Source: Bacillota bacterium (lineage in GTDB: Bacteria > Bacillota > Bacilli > Paenibacillales > Paenibacillaceae). Taken from it: DNA of 8,808 bases. The stretch is taken from assembly GCA_023418755.1 (NCBI GenBank), contig JAEZZE010000342.1:1-8808 (forward strand). Reading direction: 5' to 3'. The notes beneath the pieces are model-generated. The model was not told the origin of the DNA and searched no databases. It worked only from the letters and a program-made list of their open reading frames with translations. Shown in pieces: positions 1 to 6,039 of this stretch (the stretch's first letter is position 1; each line of letters opens with the position of its first letter). A program made the translations under genes and the position numbers.

Positions 1-43
1 AACTAACATTGTGAGCTAAAAAGGCAGGGGATTCTGCACGATC

Positions 44-49
44 GGAGGT
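44..49 (+). promoter_or_regulatory. Ribosome binding site of the response regulator
   Basis: GGAGGT lies four bases before the ATG at 54 and fixes that start. The first 53 bases have early stops in all three forward frames, so no upstream gene reads into this one. No convincing -35/-10 pair is visible in so short a stretch. Confidence 0.8.
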
Positions 50-53
50 ACTC

Positions 54-767
54 ATGTCGGATAAAGTTTTGATTATAGAGGACGAACCGACGCTTGCCCG
101 TCTCGTAACCTACAATCTTTCGCAGGAAGGCTATGAAACGGAAGTGGTGGGGAACGGGGCGGAAGGGCTTCATAAAGCGATGCATGAATCCTATGCGATT
201 ATCTTCCTGGACCTGATGCTCCCGGGCATGAACGGCTTCGAGGTGCTCCAGAAGCTGCGGCAGAACGGAATACGAACGCCCGTGATCATTTTGACCGCGC
301 GAAACGCGGAGGAAGAAGTCGTGCAAGGGCTCAAGCTCGGGGCCGACGATTACATTACGAAGCCTTTCGGGGTGGCCGAGCTGCTGGCTCGGACTTCGGC
401 CGTGTTGAGACGCTCCCGCAACGAGGAGAGCAGGCCGTCGAAAGCGGCGGACGGCGAGAAGGTCATCCCGATCGGCGAACTGCAGATTTTTCCCGACAAG
501 TACGAAGTGTTCTCGGGGGGGCAGTGGATTACGCTGCGTCCTAAGGAGTTCGAAGTGCTGCTCTACTTGGCGGAGCGTCCCGGCATCGTCATTACGAGGG
601 ACGATCTGATGAACGTCGTCTGGGGCTTCGACTATATCGGAGGCCAGCGGACTGTCGACGTGCATGTCAGCTCGCTGCGCAAGAAGCTGGAGCTGAACCA
701 GCAGAGCGTCCAGATCGACTCGATCCGAGGCGTCGGCTACAAGCTGATCGTGAACCGGAAGTCCTAA
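54..767 (+). CDS. OmpR/PhoP-family response regulator
   Basis: DNA-binding response regulator of a two-component system, 237 residues, the usual length for the OmpR family. The N-terminal receiver domain (about 4-118) has the acidic pocket E9-D10-E11, the phospho-acceptor D53 in FLDLMLPG, the switch T81 in ILTAR, and K103 in TKPF. After a short charged linker (about 121-137), a C-terminal winged helix (about 138-233) carries the LRPKEFEVLLYL, TVDVHVSSLRKKL and IRGVGYKL blocks typical of the family. Its overall look, including EDEPTLARLVTYNLSQEGY and NAEEEVVQGLKLGADDYITKPF, is closest to PhoP-like phosphate or cell-envelope regulators of Bacilli; that is recollection, not an alignment. A terminator follows about 30 bases after the stop, and no histidine kinase follows in the usual phoP-phoR order. 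The partner is therefore upstream of the window or elsewhere, and the name phoP is not justified. Confidence 0.93.
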   Translation: MSDKVLIIEDEPTLARLVTYNLSQEGYETEVVGNGAEGLHKAMHESYAIIFLDLMLPGMNGFEVLQKLRQNGIRTPVIILTARNAEEEVVQGLKLGADDYITKPFGVAELLARTSAVLRRSRNEESRPSKAADGEKVIPIGELQIFPDKYEVFSGGQWITLRPKEFEVLLYLAERPGIVITRDDLMNVVWGFDYIGGQRTVDVHVSSLRKKLELNQQSVQIDSIRGVGYKLIVNRKS

Positions 768-798
768 AGCCGTTATGGTGATCGTCCTCATTCTTCGC

Positions 799-822
799 CC
801 GGCCGGCTAGGCCGGTTTTTTT
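799..822 (+). terminator. Rho-independent terminator after the response regulator
   Basis: CCGGCC (799-804), loop GGCTA, then GGCCGG (810-815), followed by seven T (816-822). The U-tract is only on the + strand, so it ends the response regulator transcript and not the convergent AraC gene. The rest of the 768-891 gap holds two small hairpins without U-tracts (825-837 and 871-885), and no clear terminator for the minus-strand gene. Confidence 0.88.
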
Positions 823-891
823 GCGTTGCGCGGCAACCCGAAGGAGCGGTCCGGATTATCGGCGATGCAAGGAAGATAGACTTCCGGAACG

Positions 892-1761
892 TTACCCACG
901 CCCCCAGGCGAGCATCTTGCGCTGAAATTCCTTCGGCGAGCAGCCGTTGAACCTTTTGAACATTTTGTAGAAATGAGCCATGTTCGCCATGCCGATCAGG
1001 TCGCCGACTTCGCTTACGCTGATGTCCCGGGTGAGGAGAAGCTGCTCGGCGCGCTTGATTTTGCGGAAGTTGACGTACTCGGTGAACGATTGACCCATGA
1101 TTTTTTTGAAAAATTTCACGAAATAATAGTAGCTCATGTTCGCCAGCCCGCACACTTCCTCCACCGCGATCCGGCCGTCGATGTTCGCTTCGACGAAGTC
1201 GAGCACCGGCTTGAGCCGAATCCGTTCGATCCGGTCCTGGCCGGCGAGCAGCCCGCGGGTGTCGTTGCGGATCAATAGAAGCAGCAGCTTCTTGATCAGC
1301 ATGTTCACGGCCAGCTCGTAGCCGCTTTGTTTCTCCAACGCTTCGCGGTGAATTTGACTGATGCATTCGGCCACGCTGCTTCTGGCCTCGGGATTTTCCC
1401 GGAAAATATAGTTCATGGCGCTTAGCGGCACCTTGGTTTCGTTAAAATACTGCAAGTATGGAATCGTGCTCTGATCGAAATAATTAGTAAGATCGAACTG
1501 CAGCACGATGTATTGCAAAATCCCTCCGGGGGTGCGGTCTCTATGCAATTGGGAATTGCCCAGGATAACGATGTCCCCGGGTCCCAGCTCGAAGGTCTCG
1601 TCGCTGAGGTCGACGGTCAGATGTCCCTCTTGGACGAGCATCAGCTCGCACTCGGGATGATAATGCCAGATCACCTCTCCGCGGTCGCGCCTCGTATTCT
1701 GCCATATTTTAAGCGACAGCAGGGGATTCTCGTATTCGATCTTTTCTCTTAACGGTTGCAA
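892..1761 (-). CDS. AraC-family transcriptional regulator with cupin sensor domain
   Basis: 289-residue AraC/XylS-type regulator. The N-terminal half (about 10-95) is a cupin-like ligand-binding domain: HYHPECEL with H33, H35, E37 and E39, the GPGDIVIL turn (60-67), and H73. The C-terminal 100 residues hold the two helix-turn-helix motifs of the AraC domain. The first is about 198-222 (IAVEEVCGLANMSYYYFVKFFKKIMG), and the second about 248-271, ending in MFKRFNG and followed by CSPKEFQRK. Members of this class usually sense a sugar and activate or repress an adjacent catabolic operon. The gene is divergent from the oxidoreductase/isomerase cluster starting at 1993, its likeliest target. The start is TTG: an in-frame TAA lies 15 bases upstream, no ATG occurs before the conserved cupin strand, and AAGGGG sits 8 bases before the TTG. 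The ligand is unknown. Confidence 0.92.
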   Translation of the reverse strand: MQPLREKIEYENPLLSLKIWQNTRRDRGEVIWHYHPECELMLVQEGHLTVDLSDETFELGPGDIVILGNSQLHRDRTPGGILQYIVLQFDLTNYFDQSTIPYLQYFNETKVPLSAMNYIFRENPEARSSVAECISQIHREALEKQSGYELAVNMLIKKLLLLLIRNDTRGLLAGQDRIERIRLKPVLDFVEANIDGRIAVEEVCGLANMSYYYFVKFFKKIMGQSFTEYVNFRKIKRAEQLLLTRDISVSEVGDLIGMANMAHFYKMFKRFNGCSPKEFQRKMLAWGRG

Positions 1762-1992
1762 GGGATCAGCCCCTTATTATGATTGTTCCGAAAGTCGATT
1801 CGACGCCGAATTCGCTTCTTGAACCGCTCCGCGATCGAGTTGGACTTTTTGAACGGCCTCAAAGAGAGACGGATGGCGGCAAAAGGCAAAATCGCATATA
1901 ATCCTCGCAGATCCCCGAATGGGATTCTCGATGAAGTGTGATACACTATATTGTAGTTTGATTATGGATTAGCCGCAAGGAGGACAAGCGCT
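1762..1992. promoter_or_regulatory. Divergent control region between the AraC gene and the sugar cluster
   Basis: 231 bases without a convincing gene. A perfect TATAAT on the + strand (1897-1902) is the best -10 for the sugar cluster. The -35 at the right spacing is poor (around TGGCGG, 1874-1879), as expected for an activator-dependent promoter. A second possible -10 is TATATT (1947-1952), also with a weak -35. Two 13-base direct repeats, CTTCTTGAACCGC (1815-1827) and CTTTTTGAACGGC (1845-1857), lie 30 bases apart upstream of the first -10. A short inverted repeat, ATCCC-CGAAT-GGGAT, lies at 1911-1925. All promoter calls here are by eye; no promoter for the AraC gene itself could be fixed. 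Confidence 0.45.
1977..1983 (+). promoter_or_regulatory. Ribosome binding site deciding a TTG start
   Basis: AAGGAGG lies 9 bases before TTG at 1993. It supports that non-ATG start, since the next in-frame ATG falls inside the Rossmann-fold motif of the protein. Confidence 0.8.
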
Positions 1993-3066
1993 TTGACCAA
2001 AGTTAACGTAGGCATGATCGGTTGCGGCGGAATCGCCATGGGGAAGCATTTGCCATCGCTCGCCAAAATCCCGGAAGCGCAAGTGGTCGCGTTCTTCGAC
2101 ATTTCGGCCGAACGGGCGCACGAAGCAAAGAACAAGTTCGGCACGCATGACGCGAGAGTGTATCAAGACGTTTACGAACTGCTGCGCGATCCGGACGTTC
2201 AAGTCGTCCACGTCTGCACGCCGAACGATACGCATGCCGAGATTTCCATCGCCGCGCTCGAGGCGGGCAAGCACGTGCTCTGCGAGAAGCCGATGGCCAA
2301 AACAGCCGAGGACGCGCGACGGATGCTGGAAACGTCGGAAAGAACGGGCAAGAAGCTGAGCATCGCTTACCAGAACCGTTTCCGCGCCGACAGCCGCTGG
2401 CTGTACGAAGCCTGCCGCGAAGGCAAGCTGGGCGAAATCTACGTCGCCAAGGCTCATGCGGTGCGCCGACGCGCCGTGCCGACCTGGGGCGTGTTTCTCG
2501 ATCGGGAGAAGCAGGGCGGAGGCCCGCTGATCGACATCGGCACGCACGCGCTCGATCTGGCGCTGTGGATGATGGACAACTACGAGCCGAAGACGGTGCT
2601 GGGTTCCTCCTACCGCAAGCTGGCCGAGCAGGGAAGCAACGCGAACCTGTGGGGACCTTGGGATCCGTCGAAATTTACGGTGGAAGATTCCGCGTTCGCG
2701 ATGATTACGATGAAAAACGGGGCGACCGTCTGGCTCGAATCGAGCTGGGCGCTGAACACGCTGGACGTCGACGAAGCGAAGGTGTCGTTAAGCGGGACGA
2801 AGGCGGGAGCCGACATGAAGAAAGGGCTCCGCGTAAACGGCGAGGAGCACGGCCGCCTGTACACGCAGGAAATCCAGATGGCCGGCGATTTCGGAGGCAA
2901 TCCGCTGCCGGACGACGCCGCCGAGCAGGAGGCGCGCGCTTGGATCGAAGCGATCGCGTACGATCGCGAGCCCGTCGTCACGGCCAGGCAGGCGCTCGTG
3001 GTGCAGGAAATTCTCGAAGCCGTCTACGAATCCGCGAACAAGGGGCAAGCGATCAGCTTCGCCTAA
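1993..3066 (+). CDS. Gfo/Idh/MocA-family NAD(P)-dependent oxidoreductase (first copy)
   Basis: 357-residue dehydrogenase of the glucose-fructose oxidoreductase / inositol dehydrogenase / MocA family, which oxidises or reduces a sugar, cyclitol or glycoside hydroxyl with NAD(P). The N-terminal Rossmann fold (about 4-122) starts VGMIGCGGIAMGKHLP, with the dinucleotide glycines at 10-13. CEKPMAK (97-103) holds the conserved catalytic lysine K99. The C-terminal alpha/beta domain has GGGPLIDIGTHALDLALW, giving D181 and H185, which match the Asp/His pair of characterised members such as IolG. The length is normal. It is the first gene of the cluster facing the AraC regulator, with 151 bases before the next gene. 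It is not a recent duplicate of the oxidoreductase at 4168-5343: the nucleotide-binding motif, length and C-terminal domain differ clearly. Substrate and cofactor preference are not readable. Confidence 0.93.
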   Translation: MTKVNVGMIGCGGIAMGKHLPSLAKIPEAQVVAFFDISAERAHEAKNKFGTHDARVYQDVYELLRDPDVQVVHVCTPNDTHAEISIAALEAGKHVLCEKPMAKTAEDARRMLETSERTGKKLSIAYQNRFRADSRWLYEACREGKLGEIYVAKAHAVRRRAVPTWGVFLDREKQGGGPLIDIGTHALDLALWMMDNYEPKTVLGSSYRKLAEQGSNANLWGPWDPSKFTVEDSAFAMITMKNGATVWLESSWALNTLDVDEAKVSLSGTKAGADMKKGLRVNGEEHGRLYTQEIQMAGDFGGNPLPDDAAEQEARAWIEAIAYDREPVVTARQALVVQEILEAVYESANKGQAISFA

Positions 3067-3076
3067 GCGGACAGGG

Positions 3077-3094
3077 GAGGGGCTCCGGCCCCTC
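3077..3094 (+). other. GC-rich hairpin after the first oxidoreductase gene
   Basis: GAGGGGC (3077-3083), loop TCCG, GCCCCTC (3088-3094): a perfect 7-bp stem with a compact loop, starting 10 bases after the stop codon. No U-tract follows, so it is not a standard intrinsic terminator. It could partly end transcription or protect the 3' end of the upstream message, giving unequal expression of the first gene and the next two. Confidence 0.5.
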
Positions 3095-3217
3095 TTCGAG
3101 GAAATAAAGGTGGCAAACTGCCCATCATTTCAGGTAGAATAGAAGTGTGATTTATGAACGCGCGTACATAAACGTGCAAAGGCTTCCATTTTCAATGAAA
3201 GGTTTGGTGAATATCAA
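3095..3217 (+). promoter_or_regulatory. Leader region of the isomerase gene, possible second promoter
   Basis: The gap contains TAGAAT (3135-3140), a fair -10 whose -35 candidates (TGGCAA 3111-3116, GTGGCA 3110-3115) are weak and 18-19 bases away. GGCA-AAC-TGCC (3113-3123) is a small perfect inverted repeat overlapping the possible -35. GAAGTGTGAT at 3142-3151 is repeated exactly upstream of the first gene of the cluster (1933-1942). The start signals are GGTGA (3206-3210), 7 bases before GTG at 3218, and a possible 8-codon leader ORF at 3195-3221. Whether a separate promoter exists is uncertain. Confidence 0.35.
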
Positions 3218-4180
3218 GTGAAATCCGGCGTATTTATCGTTCTATTCGCCCAACAATCGTTCGAACAGGCGCTTGATACCGTTAAGGCGGCGGGATTGCA
3301 AGCGGTGGAGATCGGCACGGGAGGATTTCCCGGCACCGCGCACGTGAATGCGAAGGAGATCGTGAACGACGACGCGGCCGTTCGCCGCATTCGCGAAGCG
3401 GTCGATTCCCGCGGCTTGACGATCAGCGCGCTGAGCTGTCACGGCAACCCGCTGCATCCGGACAAGGCCGCGGCTCAATCCGATCACGAGGATTTCGTCG
3501 CGACGGTGCAGTTGGCCGAGAAGCTCGGCGTGGATACGGTCATTACTTTCTCCGGCTGCCCGGGAGACTCCGAAGGCGCGAAGTATCCGTCCTGGGTCAC
3601 TTGCCCGTGGCCGCCCGATTTCCTGACCGTGCTCGAATGGCAGTGGAACGAAGTCGCGATTCCGTATTGGAAGGAACAATCCGCGTTCCTGCGCAAGCAC
3701 AACGTCAAGGTGGCGATCGAAGCGCACCCCGGCTTCCTCGTGTACAATACCGAAACCGCGCTGCGCCTGCGCAAGGAAGCGGGCGACAACATCGGCGTCA
3801 ACTTCGATCCTTCCCACTTGTTCTGGCAAGGCATGGATCCGATCGAGTGCATCAAGGCTCTCGGCGACTCCATCTACCACGTTCACGCGAAGGATACGAA
3901 GATCGACAAGCGCAATACGGCGCTGAACGGCGTGCTCGACACGAAGCATTACGGAGACATCCTGAACCGTTCCTTCGTATTCCGTACGGTCGGCTACGGC
4001 CACGACGACGAGTTCTGGAAGGATATGGTGAGCACGCTCCGCCTTGTCGGCTACGACGGCACGATCAGCATCGAGCACGAAGACGGCATCATGAGCGTGA
4101 ACGAAGGCTTCGCGAAAGCGGCCGGGTTCCTCAATTCCCTGATTCTGAAAGAAAGCGCGGGTGAAATGTGGTGGGCGTAA
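3218..4180 (+). CDS. Sugar phosphate isomerase/epimerase-like TIM-barrel protein
   Basis: 320-residue protein of the xylose-isomerase-like / AP-endonuclease-2 TIM-barrel superfamily. Members isomerise, epimerise, dehydrate or eliminate on sugars and cyclitols with a divalent metal. Candidate metal and active-site residues sit at the expected strand ends: E168 in VAIEAHPG, D197 and H200 in NFDPSHL, H221/H223 with K225-D226 in YHVHAKDT, and E286 in SIEHEDG. Strand 1 is visible as SGVFIVLF, and the AGLQAVEIG block (25-33) is typical. The start is GTG at 3218, with GGTGA 7 bases upstream; no in-frame ATG lies nearby. The gene overlaps the next oxidoreductase by 10 or 13 bases, so the two are almost certainly co-translated. 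Sandwiched between two Gfo/Idh/MocA genes, it may act on an oxidised (keto) sugar or glycoside, as in 3-keto-glycoside or levoglucosan-type routes. That role is inference; 'isomerase' is only the family name. Confidence 0.9.
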   Translation: MKSGVFIVLFAQQSFEQALDTVKAAGLQAVEIGTGGFPGTAHVNAKEIVNDDAAVRRIREAVDSRGLTISALSCHGNPLHPDKAAAQSDHEDFVATVQLAEKLGVDTVITFSGCPGDSEGAKYPSWVTCPWPPDFLTVLEWQWNEVAIPYWKEQSAFLRKHNVKVAIEAHPGFLVYNTETALRLRKEAGDNIGVNFDPSHLFWQGMDPIECIKALGDSIYHVHAKDTKIDKRNTALNGVLDTKHYGDILNRSFVFRTVGYGHDDEFWKDMVSTLRLVGYDGTISIEHEDGIMSVNEGFAKAAGFLNSLILKESAGEMWWA

Positions 4181-5343
4181 AAAACAAAATCAACGTCGGC
4201 ATGGTCGGCTACAAGTTCATGGGCAAAGCCCACAGCCATGCGTATAAAGACGTAGGCATGTTTTTCGATCCGGCCGCGGACGTCGTCATGAAGGCGATCT
4301 GCGGACGCGACGAGCAAGGAGTCAAGGCGGCGGCCGACAAGTTCGGCTGGGAATCGTACGAGACCGATTGGCGGAAAATGGTCGCGCGCGACGACATCGA
4401 CTTCGTCGACATCAACGCTCCGAGCGACGCGCATAAAGAAATTACGATGGCCGCGATCGCCGCGGGCAAACACGTCTTCTGCGAGAAGCCGCTCGCGTTG
4501 AACCTGGCGGACGGCCGCGAAATGCTGGAGGCGGCGGAGAAAGCGGGCGTTAAGCATGCAGTCTGCTTTAACTATCGGTTCCTGCCGGCCGTTCAATTGG
4601 CGAAGCAGATTATCGACGAAGGCCGTCTGGGCGAGATTCATCATTATCGCGCCACCTACCTGCAAGACTGGCTCGTCGATCCGAACACGCCGATGGCGTG
4701 GCGGCTTAAGAAGGAAGTCGCCGGCTCCGGCGCTCACGGGGACATCAATGCGCACAGCATCGATCTCGCCCGCTTCCTGATCGGCGAGTTCGACCGCGTT
4801 GTCGGTCACAACCGTACGTTCGTGAAGGAACGCCCGATTGCGACGGATGCGGCAGGCGGATTGTCCGCCGGCGCCGGTTCGTCCACGCAGAAGGACGAGG
4901 TAACCGTAGACGACGCCACAGGCTTCCTGGCCGACTTCAAGAACGGCGCGATGGGCATGTTCGTCGCTTCCCGCTTCGCGGCCGGACGCAAAAACCACAA
5001 CACTTTCGAGATCCACGGAAGCAAGGGCTCGCTGCGCTGGGATCTCGAGAAGCTGAACGAGCTGGAAGTGTACTTCCGCGAGGACGAGCCGAACCTGGCC
5101 GGCTTCCGCCGCATTATGGCGACGGAGCCGTCGCACAAGTATGCGGGCAACTGGTGGCCGACCGGTCACATCATCGGCTACGAGCACGCTTTCGTGCATA
5201 TTGTGTACGAATTCGTGCAGCACATTAAGACAGGCTCTCCGTTCGCGCCGACGTTCTATGACGGCGTGAAGTGCCAAGAGGTGCTCGAAGCGGTCGACTT
5301 GTCGATCGAGCGCGGCTCCTGGGTCGGCATCGACGAAGTGTAA
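4168..5343 (+). CDS. Gfo/Idh/MocA-family NAD(P)-dependent oxidoreductase (second copy)
   Basis: 391-residue oxidoreductase, about 35 residues longer than the first copy. The Rossmann domain begins INVGMVGYKFMGKAHSHAY (8-26); the usual GxGxxG is replaced by GYKFMG, a variant seen in a large subgroup of this family. CEKPLAL (105-111) gives catalytic K107, and the HGDINAHSIDLARFL block gives D192 and H196. A flexible Gly/Ala/Ser-rich loop (about 226-242) precedes the conserved VTVDDATGFLADFKNGAMG strands. Two GTG codons are possible starts, 4168 or 4171. GGGTGA (4159-4164) favours 4171 by spacing (6 against 3 bases); either gives an intact Rossmann fold. Both overlap the end of the isomerase gene, indicating translational coupling. 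It likely performs a different redox step from the first copy, for example final reduction or initial oxidation of the same carbohydrate. Substrate unknown. Confidence 0.92.
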   Translation: MVGVKNKINVGMVGYKFMGKAHSHAYKDVGMFFDPAADVVMKAICGRDEQGVKAAADKFGWESYETDWRKMVARDDIDFVDINAPSDAHKEITMAAIAAGKHVFCEKPLALNLADGREMLEAAEKAGVKHAVCFNYRFLPAVQLAKQIIDEGRLGEIHHYRATYLQDWLVDPNTPMAWRLKKEVAGSGAHGDINAHSIDLARFLIGEFDRVVGHNRTFVKERPIATDAAGGLSAGAGSSTQKDEVTVDDATGFLADFKNGAMGMFVASRFAAGRKNHNTFEIHGSKGSLRWDLEKLNELEVYFREDEPNLAGFRRIMATEPSHKYAGNWWPTGHIIGYEHAFVHIVYEFVQHIKTGSPFAPTFYDGVKCQEVLEAVDLSIERGSWVGIDEV

Positions 5344-5350
5344 CGATAGC

Positions 5351-5390
5351 AAAAGTCCTGATCGGCTGAGCGCCGATCAGGACTTTTTTT
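5351..5390 (+). terminator. Strong intrinsic terminator ending the sugar cluster
   Basis: GTCCTGATCGGC (5355-5366), loop TGAGC, GCCGATCAGGAC (5372-5383), then seven T: a perfect 12-bp stem, 11 bases after the stop codon. Four A (5351-5354) before the stem give a short U-tract on the other strand, so it may also act weakly on the convergent ABC operon, whose last stop is at 5428. Confidence 0.95.
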
Positions 5391-5427
5391 GAGTAAGAAG
5401 GGCGTTGCCCGTCCAGGGGCCGAACCG

Positions 5428-6039
5428 TTAACCTTCGATGTCCTTGCGCCGGAAAATGGCCAGGGATATTCGATAGGAGCCCCACATCACCGCGAGTCCG
5501 GCCAGCGGAAGTCCGGCGGTCAACCCAGATTCGATCGAAGTTTCCAGAGATAACTCATTGGCTGCATTGCTGATCATTCCGCTGGCGGCGATCATCAGAA
5601 AGATGAGCGCGAACGAGACGATGGACGAATTCCGCGAGCCCAGCCAATATTGTATCGGGTAGTACAGGGACGTAAAAAGCATAGCCATAGCGGCTGCCAT
5701 AGACAAATCGAAAGCCGTGATCGAGAAGCTTCTGTCCAGCGCGTATCGGTGGATCGCTTGAATGACGGGCATAAGGATGAAGCCCAAAGCCATATAAACG
5801 AAGGCGCTCCCGTATTTCGCCATAACGATCTGGTTTCTCCGCACGGGCAGGCTGCCGACGAACAGCATGCTCTTATAACGAAGCTCGATGTTGGAGGCGT
5901 ACAACGGAATAAGGATCGCGGGAAAAACTCCGGTCAACATGGGAGAGAAGGCGAACGAGCCGAATATGGCGACATAAATAACCGCTGCCAAAATGTAAAA
6001 TTTCAAAGAAAGAAGATCTTTGCGAATCAGATTAAGCAT
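5428..6039 (-). CDS. ABC-2-type transporter permease
   Basis: 203-residue integral membrane protein with about six hydrophobic segments (roughly 14-32, 35-50, 76-96, 110-130, 138-158 and 172-190). It starts with the short amphipathic MLNLIRKDLLSLK and ends in a basic tail (FRRKD). GSLPVRRNQIVMAKY (62-76), between the second and third segments, is a signature of the small ABC-2 permeases found next to GntR/YtrA regulators in Firmicutes. It probably forms the membrane half of an exporter with the ATPase encoded just upstream; with only one permease gene, a homodimer is the simplest model. The ATG at 6039 lies inside the last codons of the ATPase gene (8-base overlap) and is preceded by AGGAGA, so the two are coupled. 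The substrate is unknown; relatives are linked to antimicrobial-peptide or cell-wall-stress resistance, but this is not shown here. Confidence 0.9.
   Translation of the reverse strand: MLNLIRKDLLSLKFYILAAVIYVAIFGSFAFSPMLTGVFPAILIPLYASNIELRYKSMLFVGSLPVRRNQIVMAKYGSAFVYMALGFILMPVIQAIHRYALDRSFSITAFDLSMAAAMAMLFTSLYYPIQYWLGSRNSSIVSFALIFLMIAASGMISNAANELSLETSIESGLTAGLPLAGLAVMWGSYRISLAIFRRKDIEG

Noticed and set aside
825..885. Hairpins at 825-837 and 871-885 as a terminator for the AraC gene
   Set aside because: Stems are only 5 bp and neither is followed by a U-tract on the minus strand.
1749..1946. 65-codon minus-strand frame in the divergent intergenic region
   Set aside because: It starts with GTG without a ribosome site, runs through the likely control region, and has a basic, domain-free translation.
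2565..3107. Plus-strand frame of 180 codons overlapping the first oxidoreductase
   Set aside because: The translation is an Arg/Gly-rich frameshift image of the real gene; no motif or start signal.
3242..4078. Minus-strand open frame of 278 codons opposite the isomerase gene
   Set aside because: Shadow of the TIM-barrel gene; no domain, no ribosome site, and low-complexity composition.
4051..5352. Long open frame (433 codons) on the minus strand opposite the second oxidoreductase
   Set aside because: It is antisense to a protein with clear family motifs. Its translation is rich in R, V, D and A with no recognisable domain, a usual mirror effect of GC-rich codon use.
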